Assembly (NCBI RefSeq): GCF_002797325.1
Contig: NZ_KZ454938.1
Span: forward strand, 1,004,267 to 1,068,266
Direction of reading: 5' to 3'
DNA length: 64,000 nt
Source of the DNA: Bacillus sp. FJAT-45037
Lineage (GTDB): Bacteria > Bacillota > Bacilli > Bacillales > Bacillaceae_D
Part shown: piece by piece, positions 52,715 through 61,553 of the stretch
Layout of the letters: each line of letters starts with the position of its first letter
How positions within the stretch are numbered: the stretch's first letter is position 1
Position numbers and translations under genes: made by a program
The notes under the pieces: model-generated
What the model saw: the letters and a program-made list of their open reading frames with translations, nothing else
What the model was told of the DNA's origin: nothing
Database searches by the model: none

Positions 52715-53560
52715 ATGAAAATTAATAAAGTGCTAAATAATAACGTCGTCGTTGTTAAAGAAGGTCTTGAGGAAATTATTGTCATGGGTTCGGGTCTTGC
52801 TTTCGGGAAACGTAAGAATGATGTGATTAATCCAGAAAAAATAGAAAAAGTCTTTGTGATGCAAGATCAAAGTGAATACGAAAAATTTACTCAAATCACC
52901 AATATGTTACCTGAGGAACATATTGCGTTAGCGGAAGAAATTATTACGCATGCTGAAAGGCGATTACAAACCAATTTAAATGAACATGTTCATGTGGCGC
53001 TGGCTGATCATGTATCCTTTGCGATCGAACGGATTAAACAAGGCTTTAGCCTGCATAATAAATTATTGCAAGAGATTAAAGCGCTCTATTCAACCGAGTT
53101 TGAAATTGGATTATGGGCAATTGACTATATTTCAAAAAAAACAGGGATCGAACTTCCTGAAGATGAAGCAGGACATCTCGCTCTCCATATTCACACAGCG
53201 AAAATGAATGCTTCAACAATGAATGAAGTAATGAATACGACCGTTATTCTACATGAACTCATCTCGATTATCGAACAGACACTTCATGTAAAAGTTGAAG
53301 AAGAATCGATATCATATCAACGATTAATGACTCACCTTAACTTTGCATTGAAGCGGGTTGTGGAAAAAGAACCATTTCAAGATGTCGATCCTGATATGCA
53401 TCAACTAGTCGAGCAAAAGTATGCAGCTTCTTATAAAACAGCCGAAAAGCTTGCGCAACATGTAAAAGAGAGGCTACAACAAGATTTGCCGGCTTCTGAG
53501 CTTGTTTATTTAACATTACATATCCAACGAATTGAAAAAAAGAAAACAGATGAGGTGTAA
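52715..53560 (+). CDS. BglG-family transcription antiterminator (LicT/SacT/SacY/GlcT)
   Basis: A 281-aa regulator. The RNA-binding CAT domain (1-55) shows INKVLNNNVVVVKEG, EIIVMGSGLAFGKRKNDVI. Two PTS regulation domains follow with phosphorylatable His (ALADHVSFAIERI in PRD1, HLALHIHTAK; LTHLNFALKRV in PRD2, and LTLHIQRIE). It binds RAT hairpins when the cognate sugar permease is active. The RAT upstream of the adjacent EIIA gene is its obvious target, and the fructokinase neighbour suggests sucrose, i.e. a SacT/SacY-like role. AGGAG supports ATG 52715. Confidence 0.92.
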   Translation: MKINKVLNNNVVVVKEGLEEIIVMGSGLAFGKRKNDVINPEKIEKVFVMQDQSEYEKFTQITNMLPEEHIALAEEIITHAERRLQTNLNEHVHVALADHVSFAIERIKQGFSLHNKLLQEIKALYSTEFEIGLWAIDYISKKTGIELPEDEAGHLALHIHTAKMNASTMNEVMNTTVILHELISIIEQTLHVKVEEESISYQRLMTHLNFALKRVVEKEPFQDVDPDMHQLVEQKYAASYKTAEKLAQHVKERLQQDLPASELVYLTLHIQRIEKKKTDEV

Positions 53561-53562
53561 CA

Positions 53563-54501
53563 ATGAAAGGAATTATTTCATTAGGTGAAGCGCTAATAGA
53601 CTTTATCCCATTAGATGAGGACAATACGACTTATCAAAAGAGTCCAGGTGGAGCTCCTGCCAATGTGGCGGTAGCCGTTGCAAAATTAGGAGCTAAGTCG
53701 ACTTTTGTGGGGAAGGTTGGACAAGACGTACTAGGTGAGTTTATGAAAGAGACATTATCTAGTCATAATGTGTGTGTCGATCATATGTACCTTACGGATG
53801 AAGCGAGAACAGGTGTAGTTTTCGTCACATTGGATAATAACGGGGAACGTCATTTCAGCTTCTATATCGATCCAAGTGCAGATCGATTTTTAGCTCCTAC
53901 GAACATTAGTGAAGATCTATTTAAAGAGCATAACATTTTACATTTCGGTTCAATATCAATGATTAGTGAACCAAGTAAGAGTGCAACAATTGAAGCAGTT
54001 AATTTAGCCAAACAAAACGATGTATTAGTTTCATATGACCCGAATCTACGTCTCGGTTTATGGCCGTCAAAAGAACAAGCGAAAGAAACCATCTTATCCA
54101 TGCTATCTACTTCAGATGTCGTGAAGATCTCAGACGAGGAACTAACCTTCTTAACAGGCGAAACAAGCCTTGAAAAAGGACTTGAGCAATTAGCAGTGTA
54201 TAATATCCCGGTATTGCTTGTTACCTATGGCAGCGAAGGTAGTTATATTCATGTTGATGGAAAAACCGTCCATGTTCCAGCGAGAAAAGTAAGGACAGTT
54301 GACACAACAGGAGCGGGAGATGCGTTTGTTTCAGGTATTTTATATCAATTAAGCGAATTAGAGACGAATTATCAAGAGATCTCATTAGAACGGTGGGAAG
54401 AAATTGTTCGCTTCGCATCTGTGTCGGGCTCGCTTGCGGCGTCGACACGTGGGGCAATGACGGCCTTGCCGACATTAGAAGAAGTGAAAAATAAACTTTA
54501 A
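53563..54501 (+). CDS. PfkB-family fructokinase
   Basis: A 312-aa sugar kinase. It has GEALIDFIP and GGAPANVAVAVAKLG at the N-terminus (PfkB signature 1, sugar binding) and DTTGAGDAFVSGIL at the C-terminus (signature 2, catalytic Asp). SYDPNLRLGLWP is typical of fructokinases in sucrose operons. It lies 2 nt behind the antiterminator gene, so the two form an operon. A ribokinase-like or 2-keto-sugar kinase role is possible. Confidence 0.87.
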   Translation: MKGIISLGEALIDFIPLDEDNTTYQKSPGGAPANVAVAVAKLGAKSTFVGKVGQDVLGEFMKETLSSHNVCVDHMYLTDEARTGVVFVTLDNNGERHFSFYIDPSADRFLAPTNISEDLFKEHNILHFGSISMISEPSKSATIEAVNLAKQNDVLVSYDPNLRLGLWPSKEQAKETILSMLSTSDVVKISDEELTFLTGETSLEKGLEQLAVYNIPVLLVTYGSEGSYIHVDGKTVHVPARKVRTVDTTGAGDAFVSGILYQLSELETNYQEISLERWEEIVRFASVSGSLAASTRGAMTALPTLEEVKNKL

Positions 54502-54506
54502 TAAGA

Positions 54507-54539
54507 GAAACCTCGAGCAAAAGCGCTCGAGGTTTTTAT
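54507..54539 (+). terminator. Terminator of the fructokinase operon
   Basis: AAACCTCGAGC/GCTCGAGGTTT with T5. Confidence 0.9.
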
Positions 54540-54663
54540 AGTTAAGAAAACAAATATCAAAGTTTGTCTTGTATTATTCTTTTATTTTTGTATAATAATA
54601 AATAATCGCTAGAAAAATTAGAAAATTTCAATAATTGGGAACTTAAGTAATTGGGGTGGTCAA

Positions 54664-55197
54664 GTGAATGAAGTCGAGATGTCAAAGTTTATTAATGAAA
54701 TGGCGAATCAGTATACGATGCAATTTAATGTGTACAGGCAGGAGAAGCTTGGAGCGACGGATCTTGAGTTTTATGCAGAATTTCAGCGGCGAGATGAAAA
54801 ATATTTAATGACAAAAACAATCAAAGTATGGAGTGTTGAGAATCAACAATATGCGTTTGTGAAGAAAAAAAGCTCTTCACTAACAAAGGAGGACATCACT
54901 AAGTTTGCTACAGAAATCGATGTTCATATTAAAGAATTCGTTCCTGAAAAAAGAGAGCATATGTCGAGCTATTTTGTCGGGGTGATTGTGACGAATCATC
55001 AAGTAGACAAGCAAGTACTAAGGGAAGTGAGGCGAGCGCGGCGAATCCAATTTATGAAGTTCGGATTGCATGGCTGGGCGGACCGTTACATCGCTATTGT
55101 AGATTTGACAGAGAAAAAAGTACATATCAATAACAAGGGGAGAGAGTTTATCAAGGGGTTTGAAGATGCTTTATTAAAGAGGGAGGCTAAGTCATGA
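54664..55197 (+). CDS. Conserved-looking protein coupled to cstA, function unknown
   Basis: A 177-aa soluble mixed alpha/beta protein, rich in charged and aromatic residues: EMANQYTMQFNVYRQEKLGAT (in part), FYAEFQRRDEKYLMTKTIKVW, HMSSYFVGVIVTNHQVDKQ and a VRRARRIQFMKFGLHGWADRYIAIVDL segment. There is no signal, helix anchor or known motif. The start is GTG 54664 after GGGGTGG. It overlaps cstA by ATGA, so equal production with the transporter is expected, and it may be a partner or regulator of CstA. I do not recognise the family. Confidence 0.75.
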   Translation: MNEVEMSKFINEMANQYTMQFNVYRQEKLGATDLEFYAEFQRRDEKYLMTKTIKVWSVENQQYAFVKKKSSSLTKEDITKFATEIDVHIKEFVPEKREHMSSYFVGVIVTNHQVDKQVLREVRRARRIQFMKFGLHGWADRYIAIVDLTEKKVHINNKGREFIKGFEDALLKREAKS

Positions 55198-56813
55198 ACT
55201 TTTTGACGTTAATGTTATTTTCAGGTGTTATTTTACTTCTTGCCTATCGGTTTTACGGAAGATTTTTAGAAAAAGAACTAAAAATAGATCCTAATCGGGT
55301 GACTCCAGCTGTCGAAATGAATGATGGTGTAGAGTACGTACCGGCTAAGAAACCAGTCTTATTAGGACATCATTTTGCGACGATTGCTGGTGGTGGACCG
55401 ATCACAGGACCGATCACAGCTGTTGCATTCGGTTGGTTACCTGCTGTGATTTGGATTATTATTGGTAGTATTTTTATTGGTGGGGTTCATGATTACACAT
55501 CTCTTCAAGCATCGATTCGTCATAAGGCAAAATCGATTGGTACGGTGATTAAAGAGTATATGGGTGGTCGTGGTCAATTATTATTTCTAACGTTTTCAAT
55601 CGCTACGTTAATTTTAGTAGTCGGTGTATTTATGATTCTTGTAGCAAATACTTTTGTAGCTGTACCTGAAGCAGCTACAGCATCTGTACTTTTTCTCGGG
55701 GTTGCTATTATTTTTGGTTTTTTCGTGAATCAACTTCGCATCAATCTAGCCATTGCAAGTGTGTTCGGTGTACTTGCGATGTTATTGTCGATTTGGGTAG
55801 GAATTCAATTCCCAATTCATCTCAGTGCAACAACTTGGTCTCTTATTTTATTAGGCTACGCGTATGTTGCATCAGTTATGCCAGTATGGTTGCTATTACA
55901 GCCACGAGATTACTTAAATTCGTTTTTGCTTTATGGATTGATCCTTGGAGCGGTTGTTGGAATTGTCATCGCTTCACCGACGATTCAACTTCCAGCCTAC
56001 ACAGGGTTCCGTCATGAAACGATGGGATTTTTATTCCCAATTCTATTTATTACAATTGCCTGTGGTGCGATTTCAGGGTTTCATTCCCTCGTTTCTTCGG
56101 GAACAACTGCTAAGCAATTAGATAATGAGAAGAATGGGAAGTTTATTGCTTATGGTGGGATGCTACTTGAAGCATTTTTAGCGATTATTGCGATTGGTTC
56201 TGTTGCTTATTTAACTCAAGCAGACTTTGCTGCACGAATGGAAGCATTGGGAGGCCCGATCGGAACATTCGCAGCTGGCATTGGTTATTTCATGTCGTTC
56301 TGGGGAATTCCAGAGACGACGGCAGTCACATTTGCAGCTTTAACCGCATCGGCCTTCTTATTAACAACTCTTGATTCAGCTACCAGGTTGCTGCGTTATG
56401 CCGTTCAAGAAATTACAGAAGATCGTGCCCCAAAAGCATTTCAAAATTCACACCTTGCTACAGCAACAGGTCTTGTTGGAGCGGCAGCACTTGCTTTATC
56501 GGGAACGTGGTCGCAAGTATGGCCACTCTTCGGTTCAGCCAACCAGATGCTTGGCGCTCTCGCCTTGCTCGCTGTCACGGTTTGGTTAAAGAAGACAGGA
56601 GCGAGAACATTCTATGTAATTATTCCGATGTTCTTTATGTTCTTTGTCACAGTAGCTGCACTGCTCGTACTCATGTACAACAACTATGTGGCGAGTAATT
56701 GGTTATTGTTTGGTTCAGCATTTATCCTGTTCATCCTTTGTGTGTTCTTGGCAATTGAAGGTTGGAGGGCGTTAACAGAGAAAGAGGAACAAGATCATAC
56801 AGTAAAGATGTAA
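55194..56813 (+). CDS. cstA: Carbon starvation protein CstA, peptide/pyruvate-type transporter
   Basis: A 539-aa membrane protein with ~15 helices of the CstA family: GHHFATIAGGGPITGPITAVAFGWLP (quoted as HFATIAGGGPITGP), GGVHDYTSLQASIRHKAKSIG, GAISGFHSLVSSGTTAKQL, and LLTTLDSATRLLRYAVQEI. The family takes up peptides (E. coli CstA) or pyruvate (BtsT). It is the shorter form found in Firmicutes. Translationally coupled to the unknown gene before it, and followed by a bidirectional terminator. Confidence 0.9.
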   Translation: MNFLTLMLFSGVILLLAYRFYGRFLEKELKIDPNRVTPAVEMNDGVEYVPAKKPVLLGHHFATIAGGGPITGPITAVAFGWLPAVIWIIIGSIFIGGVHDYTSLQASIRHKAKSIGTVIKEYMGGRGQLLFLTFSIATLILVVGVFMILVANTFVAVPEAATASVLFLGVAIIFGFFVNQLRINLAIASVFGVLAMLLSIWVGIQFPIHLSATTWSLILLGYAYVASVMPVWLLLQPRDYLNSFLLYGLILGAVVGIVIASPTIQLPAYTGFRHETMGFLFPILFITIACGAISGFHSLVSSGTTAKQLDNEKNGKFIAYGGMLLEAFLAIIAIGSVAYLTQADFAARMEALGGPIGTFAAGIGYFMSFWGIPETTAVTFAALTASAFLLTTLDSATRLLRYAVQEITEDRAPKAFQNSHLATATGLVGAAALALSGTWSQVWPLFGSANQMLGALALLAVTVWLKKTGARTFYVIIPMFFMFFVTVAALLVLMYNNYVASNWLLFGSAFILFILCVFLAIEGWRALTEKEEQDHTVKM

Positions 56814-56818
56814 GCACA

Positions 56819-56858
56819 AAGAAAGACCCGATCTATTCATCATAGACGGGTCTTTCTT
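56819..56858. terminator. Bidirectional terminator
   Basis: AGAAAGACCCG/CGGGTCTTTCT stem between convergent cstA and the DUF1980 gene. Confidence 0.88.
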
Positions 56859-56864
56859 ACGGTG

Positions 56865-57821
56865 TTAAAATCCGAAGCTTGGAAATACATAAGGTGTTTC
56901 AGGTTCTGGAACCACTGTGATTGTTGCTTGTTGGAGCAGTGGAATGTGGAAATCATTGTAGCTAGTTTTGGAAATGGTTCCTTCTACTCTTACCCATGTA
57001 TCATTTTCATACGTAGAAGCTTTGTCATACTCAATCATTGTTCCGTACACAGAGGCATCAGCCACACAGCACGTCATACCGAACCTCGCAACAACGAGTT
57101 GATCATCAGCAAACTCCGGTTCTCTATAAACGAAACCGACCATCTCAATTTGATGGCCAAGAAAACGATCAAGATGGAGATCTAGCACAGTCATCACATC
57201 TAAATAATTTTCTTCTGTTACAGAAATTCGATCTGTTTGAAGAAGTTCTTGTGCTAATTCATCATAGTATGAATTAAACCCTTCCTCTGTGTAAAACTCT
57301 TCTACATTAAAATCTTCATATTCATTGTCTGCTGAATCAATAGAATCCATGTAACCGTCAGGGTCGTTTAAATAGGCTTCAGCACGAGACGTCGAACTTT
57401 CTGTCGTTGGGTCTGGTGCATTTGTTGGTTTTGTTAAGATTCCTGATCCGTATTGAATGCCACGATTTGCTGCGACATTACTATCAAGTAGTTTATCAGG
57501 TAGGACAAACCCAAGAACAATCGGTGCAATAAAGATAGAGTAGATAATGAGTTTTGTTACTGCCGATCCTTCCATATTATGATCGGTCCCGCAGTCGCAC
57601 AGCTGCTCTTCCTCCTGTCCTTTAGATGTGCTTCTAATAATCTGAATGACACCAAGTAAAAGAAAGACAGCTGTTGCAAAATAAATAAATGGCATCATAT
57701 TGACTGCGATATAATATCGAATATTACCTGTAATAATGAAAGCCAACATAAGTAAGGCAAACCCTATAAGAATAATCCCTCGAATGTATGCATGAAACCC
57801 TAAATCTGTTTCTTTTTTCAA
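56865..57821 (-). CDS. TIGR03943/DUF1980 putative permease subunit (YcgQ type)
   Basis: A 318-aa protein. Its first ~110 residues hold four membrane helices interrupted by a QLCDCGTDHNMEG Cys/His loop that may bind metal. An acidic linker follows (about 145-195), then an extracytoplasmic C-terminal beta domain with FGMTCCVADASVYG. This layout is the TIGR03943/DUF1980 family, nearly always paired with a DUF318 permease. The start is TTG 57821 with GGAGGT upstream. It lies 24 nt behind the permease gene. The transported substrate is unknown. Confidence 0.85.
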   Translation of the reverse strand: MKKETDLGFHAYIRGIILIGFALLMLAFIITGNIRYYIAVNMMPFIYFATAVFLLLGVIQIIRSTSKGQEEEQLCDCGTDHNMEGSAVTKLIIYSIFIAPIVLGFVLPDKLLDSNVAANRGIQYGSGILTKPTNAPDPTTESSTSRAEAYLNDPDGYMDSIDSADNEYEDFNVEEFYTEEGFNSYYDELAQELLQTDRISVTEENYLDVMTVLDLHLDRFLGHQIEMVGFVYREPEFADDQLVVARFGMTCCVADASVYGTMIEYDKASTYENDTWVRVEGTISKTSYNDFHIPLLQQATITVVPEPETPYVFPSFGF

Positions 57822-57845
57822 AATTCATACCTCCAAATACTTATT

Positions 57846-58835
57846 TTATAATACGAACAATTGAAAGGCCATCACAGCCGTAAATACTGATATTGTCACC
57901 ACAATCATAAAGATGATAACAAATCGCGCTTTGAAGAAAGCAAAGAGCATAATTGTATTCTTTAAGTCTAACATAGGTCCGTACACTAAGAAGGCAATTA
58001 GAGAGCCAGTTGTAAATGTGTTTCCAAATGATGAGGCCACAAATGCGTCTGCTTCTGAACATAATGAAAGCAAGAAAGCAAATGCCATCATCACAGCAGT
58101 AGATGACCATTCATTACTTCCAATTGTAAGTAAGATGTCGCGATCTAAGAACGTTTGGAACAAGGACGCAATAAATGCACCAAGTATTAGGTATTTTCCC
58201 ATTAAGAAAAATTCATCTGCGGCATGATAAAATGTTTGCTTCAAACGGTTCATCTTTCGTGTAGGCGTTTGAATGGCAATGGGTTGAACTCCTACTAGCT
58301 CATCTTTTGTTATTTTTAATTGATCACTATTCTTAAAAATAGTATACAAGACCCCACCAATGATGATTGCTAATATAAAGGCAAGTCCCATACGCGCATA
58401 TAATACAGTGAGGTCGTTGCGAAAAGCAAAGTAAGTTGACGCGGCCACTACGGGATTTAAAATAGGAGCTCCGACTAAAAATACGACGCCTACATGCAGT
58501 GGCATGCCTTTTTTTATAAGTCGTCTAACAATAGGTACAATCGCACATTCGCAAATTGGAAAAATCGCGCCTAAAAAAGCAGCGGGTAAAAGAGCGGCAT
58601 AGGCGTTCTTCGGTAAAAAACGATGAATCCATTCTTCCTTCACATAAATTTGTATAAGCGCTGAAACGAATACCCCTAATAGAATAAATGGGACGGCTTC
58701 AATAACAATGCTGAGGAAGATCGTATTTACGGTTAACCATGTATCCGGTACACCAAAACCTGCTTGATCATTTTTAAATGATTCAATGTTAAAGAACAAT
58801 ATTAAAAACAAAAGGAGTAAGACAAAGCCAATCAT
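57846..58835 (-). CDS. DUF318/COG0701 permease (YcgR type)
   Basis: A 329-aa membrane protein of about eight helices with the duplicated COG0701 motifs: FLGAIFPICECAIVPIVRRLIKKGMPLHVG (quoted as PICECAIVPIVRRL) and LLSLCSEADAFVASSF with FLVYGPMLDLKN. The Cys-x-Glu-Cys and Cys-Ser-Glu residues within membrane helices suggest metal or metalloid transport; relatives include putative arsenite/organoarsenical exporters. It forms a two-gene unit with the DUF1980 gene. No strong Shine-Dalgarno precedes ATG 58835, so the start is less certain. The 274-nt gap upstream contains only AT-rich promoter-like sequence. Confidence 0.87.
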   Translation of the reverse strand: MIGFVLLLLFLILFFNIESFKNDQAGFGVPDTWLTVNTIFLSIVIEAVPFILLGVFVSALIQIYVKEEWIHRFLPKNAYAALLPAAFLGAIFPICECAIVPIVRRLIKKGMPLHVGVVFLVGAPILNPVVAASTYFAFRNDLTVLYARMGLAFILAIIIGGVLYTIFKNSDQLKITKDELVGVQPIAIQTPTRKMNRLKQTFYHAADEFFLMGKYLILGAFIASLFQTFLDRDILLTIGSNEWSSTAVMMAFAFLLSLCSEADAFVASSFGNTFTTGSLIAFLVYGPMLDLKNTIMLFAFFKARFVIIFMIVVTISVFTAVMAFQLFVL

Positions 58836-59109
58836 GTCTTTTCCAAAGGATGTGATGAATTTAAGTAATTTTAAAATACCAATCGACTCCTTAACTGTGC
58901 TAGTTATGTTTTATGTATAAAAGTAGTAATCTATGAAATATTCTTTGATAGTTTACCATAGAAGTGTTTATGTGAGGGGCCTGAAATATAAGTTTAACAT
59001 GATTAAAAATTGACAAAAAAAAGAATAAAAAAGTAGTAGATTCATCACATCATTCCTGTTAAACTACGGAAGTTGCTTCTTGGATTTATATAAAGGATGG
59101 TGATTGATC

Positions 59110-59658
59110 ATGGTTCAGGCTTTAATTATTTTTGTAGCCCAATTATTATTTGTTCCAGTCTTAACTTTAAGAACGATTACGATGGTTAAGGGGATGAAGG
59201 AGAAGGCTGCGGCTTTAGGTGTTTTAGAGGGTGTCATTTATGTTGGAGCGCTCGGACTTGTGTTCAGTGACTTATCTAACTACCTTAACATGGCTTCTTA
59301 TGCATTAGGTTTTGGAGTAGGTCTTTATATTGGCGCCATTATTGAACAAAAGTTGGCGATTGGGTTCGTAACGATCGAAGTAAACATTATGCAGCGGAAT
59401 GAAGATTTGACAAACCGTTTACGTGAAGTTGGGTTTAGTGTTTCAACAGCTGAGGTCGAAGGGATGAACTCCTCTCGTTTTAGATTAGATTGTACTGCAC
59501 GAAGAGATCGTGAGCCCGAGTTTGTTGATATTGTTAATGCTTATGAGCCGAGTGCTTTTATCGTCTCATTTGAACCGCGAAACTTTAAAGGCGGATATAT
59601 TACGAAAGCTATGAAAAAACGAAAAGAGCGATTCCAGAAAAAGAATATGAGCGCGTAA
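59110..59658 (+). CDS. UPF0316 / DUF2179 membrane protein (YebE type)
   Basis: A 182-aa protein with three membrane helices (residues ~3-70: [47 protein letters not shown]) and a cytosolic DUF2179 ferredoxin-like domain ([18 protein letters not shown] ... [18 protein letters not shown]). Function unknown; the family resembles the cytosolic part of YitT-type proteins. GGATGGTGA favours ATG 59110 over TTG 59104. Confidence 0.87.
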   Translation: MVQALIIFVAQLLFVPVLTLRTITMVKGMKEKAAALGVLEGVIYVGALGLVFSDLSNYLNMASYALGFGVGLYIGAIIEQKLAIGFVTIEVNIMQRNEDLTNRLREVGFSVSTAEVEGMNSSRFRLDCTARRDREPEFVDIVNAYEPSAFIVSFEPRNFKGGYITKAMKKRKERFQKKNMSA

Positions 59659-59667
59659 AATTAGTCC

Positions 59668-59697
59668 AAGAGTATAAGGGTGCCCTTATACTCTTTT
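59668..59697 (+). terminator. Terminator of the UPF0316 gene
   Basis: AAGAGTATAAGGG/CCCTTATACTCTT with a one- to three-nt loop and T. Confidence 0.88.
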
Positions 59698-59708
59698 GTT
59701 TAACGAGT

Positions 59709-59729
59709 AAATCGGAATGATATTGATTT
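59709..59729. promoter_or_regulatory. Candidate Zur box
   Basis: AAATCGGAATGATATTGATTT against the Bacillus Zur consensus AAATCGTAAT-N-ATTACGATTT: 16 of 20 fixed positions match. It overlaps the -35 of the next promoter. Confidence 0.6.
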
Positions 59730-59751
59730 GATTGTGTGTTTGTTCTATGCT
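59723..59751 (+). promoter_or_regulatory. Promoter of the CobW/ZagA-type gene
   Basis: TTGATT (59723-59728), 17 nt, TATGCT (59746-59751), 31 nt before the start codon. Confidence 0.65.
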
Positions 59752-59782
59752 ATTTTTATAGAAAAGCAATTGAGGTGATCTG

Positions 59783-60757
59783 ATGAATAATCCAATTCCT
59801 GCTTATGTCTTAACTGGTTTTTTAGGAAGCGGCAAGACGACCGTTCTCAGGCGTATGATTCAAACAGCTAAAGAGGAGGGGTTACGTCCAGTCATAGTGA
59901 TGAATGAATTAGGAGAAGTCAATGTTGAGCGTCATTTGTTTGAAGATGTTGATATGGTTGAAATGTTAAATGGCTGCATATGTTGTACGATTCAAGAAGA
60001 TATGAGAAGTGAGTTAGAACGTTTCTTTGAGCAAGAAAACTCTGGTGGTGATATTTTATTTATTGAAGGGACAGGAATTGCTAACCCAGAAGAAATTGTA
60101 GAGGCACTTACTCATCCGAATCTAGTAGAAAAAGTGCAACTCCAATCAGTAATTAGTCTAATTGATGCGAGTAAATATTTAGAATATCAAAGTCGGTTCC
60201 AAAGTTCTAAAGAAGTTCGCGAACTATTAGGGCAACAAGTAACGAGTAGCAGCTTACTTATTTTAAATAAGATGGACTTAGTGAGCGAGCGTGAATTAGC
60301 TAAATTGTACAAAAAGCTTCATTCCATTAAACGTGAGGAAATTCCTATTTTAGAAGCGATAAACGGTCAAGTGGATGTAGGGGAGTTATTTTTAGAGCGT
60401 GTCGATTGGAATAAAGTTACTCTTAACGAGTCGGCTCACATCGAAAAGGAGCACCACCATCACCATCACCATACTTTTCAAGCAATCCGTATAGATGGGA
60501 TTGAGAAAATTGACCGCATCAAATTTGAAAAGTGGTTAAAGCAACATGACCAACAAATCATTAGGGCAAAAGGAAATATCACTCTTACGGAAAGCCCCAA
60601 AAAATATTCGTTTCAATACGCCTCTAAACAGCTACAATTATCAGCGGCAGCTAGCGAAGATGAGTTAATTATCATCTTGATAGGTATTGGGCTAGACAAA
60701 GAAGAACTTGTTCATTCTCTTCATTCGTTTTCTCATTCATCTCATTCAACAATTTAG
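59783..60757 (+). CDS. CobW/COG0523 metallochaperone GTPase (ZagA/YciC-like)
   Basis: A 324-aa GTPase. Walker A GFLGSGKTT (residues 12-20), the metal-binding CxCC (Cys65, 67, 68 in GCICC), Walker B-like ILFIEGTGIANPEE and NKMD (162-165). A run of seven His (224-230) and a C-terminal His/Ser tail provide further metal ligands. ZNG1/ZagA proteins hand zinc to client enzymes in zinc starvation; in B. subtilis ZagA supports FolE. A Zur-like operator at its promoter and folE2 elsewhere in the window support a zinc role. GAGGTGAT precedes the ATG. Confidence 0.9.
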   Translation: MNNPIPAYVLTGFLGSGKTTVLRRMIQTAKEEGLRPVIVMNELGEVNVERHLFEDVDMVEMLNGCICCTIQEDMRSELERFFEQENSGGDILFIEGTGIANPEEIVEALTHPNLVEKVQLQSVISLIDASKYLEYQSRFQSSKEVRELLGQQVTSSSLLILNKMDLVSERELAKLYKKLHSIKREEIPILEAINGQVDVGELFLERVDWNKVTLNESAHIEKEHHHHHHHTFQAIRIDGIEKIDRIKFEKWLKQHDQQIIRAKGNITLTESPKKYSFQYASKQLQLSAAASEDELIIILIGIGLDKEELVHSLHSFSHSSHSTI

Positions 60758-60784
60758 CGGAACCGATTTGGTTTCGCTTTTTTC
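60756..60784 (+). terminator. Terminator of the CobW-type gene
   Basis: AGCGGAACC/GGTTTCGCT with T6. Confidence 0.82.
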
Positions 60785-60844
60785 GTTTAAAGTGAAAAAG
60801 AATAGGGAAAAGAATAATAAGAGCAAATAAAAGGAGTGTTGGAA

Positions 60845-61483
60845 ATGAATGTTTTAGTTGTTGGAGCAAACGGAAATGTCGGAAAACAAGTTATTGGAGA
60901 GCTTAAAGAATCAAATCACAAAGGAATAGCGATGATTCGTGATGAGAGTCAAGCAGAATCGTTAAAAGAAGCGGGAGCTGACAGAGTGGTTGTCGCTGAT
61001 CTGGAAAAGGACTTTGAACAAGCATTCGAAGATGTTGATGCTGTGATTTTCGCAGCGGGGTCAGGAGGAAACACAGGCGCAGATAAGACGATCCTTATCG
61101 ACATGTGGGGAGCGATGAAGGTTATAGATGCCGCTAAAAAGCATGGCGTTGAACGCTTTATCATGCTGAGTTCAATGGGGACATCAGACCCTGATAAGAG
61201 TGAAAAGATCCGTCATTATTTAGTCGCCAAAAAAGTTGCGGACGATTATTTGAAACAAACAGATCTTAAATACACCATTGTTCGACCTGGCTCACTAACA
61301 GACGAAGAATCACTTGGAAAAATTAAACTTGAAGAAGAAATACAAAACCGTAACACTACGATAACAAGAGCAGATGTAGCTAAAGTATTAATTGATGTCA
61401 TTGATCGCAAAAATACGCATGAAAAGACATTTGAAATTTTAAATGGCGACACACCAATTGGGGAAGCGCTAGAAACTGTTTAA
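60845..61483 (+). CDS. SDR-a5-like NAD(P)-binding protein (YhfK-like)
   Basis: A 212-aa atypical SDR of the NmrA/YhfK kind. The glycine motif VVGANGNVGKQV sits at the N-terminus, then MIRDESQAESLKEAGADRVVVADLE (in part), FAAGSGGNTGADKT and YTIVRPGSLTDEE. It lacks the classical YxxxK pair in the usual place; such proteins act as redox sensors or epimerase-like enzymes. AAAGGAGTG favours ATG 60845 over GTG 60836. Confidence 0.83.
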   Translation: MNVLVVGANGNVGKQVIGELKESNHKGIAMIRDESQAESLKEAGADRVVVADLEKDFEQAFEDVDAVIFAAGSGGNTGADKTILIDMWGAMKVIDAAKKHGVERFIMLSSMGTSDPDKSEKIRHYLVAKKVADDYLKQTDLKYTIVRPGSLTDEESLGKIKLEEEIQNRNTTITRADVAKVLIDVIDRKNTHEKTFEILNGDTPIGEALETV

Positions 61484-61487
61484 TGAA

Positions 61488-61527
61488 GCAAAACGAGTAC
61501 GCACAATATTGTGCGTACTCGTTTTAT
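61488..61527. terminator. Bidirectional palindromic terminator
   Basis: A perfect palindrome AAAACGAGTACGCACAAT/ATTGTGCGTACTCGTTTT between the convergent NAD(P)-binding protein and uppP genes. Confidence 0.9.
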
Positions 61528-61553
61528 TTCTTAGTGGAAATCAACAACTTCGA

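Noticed and set aside
60451-60471. Seven-histidine run as a vector affinity tag
   Set aside because: It is inside a CobW-family protein, where natural His-rich metal-binding segments are typical.
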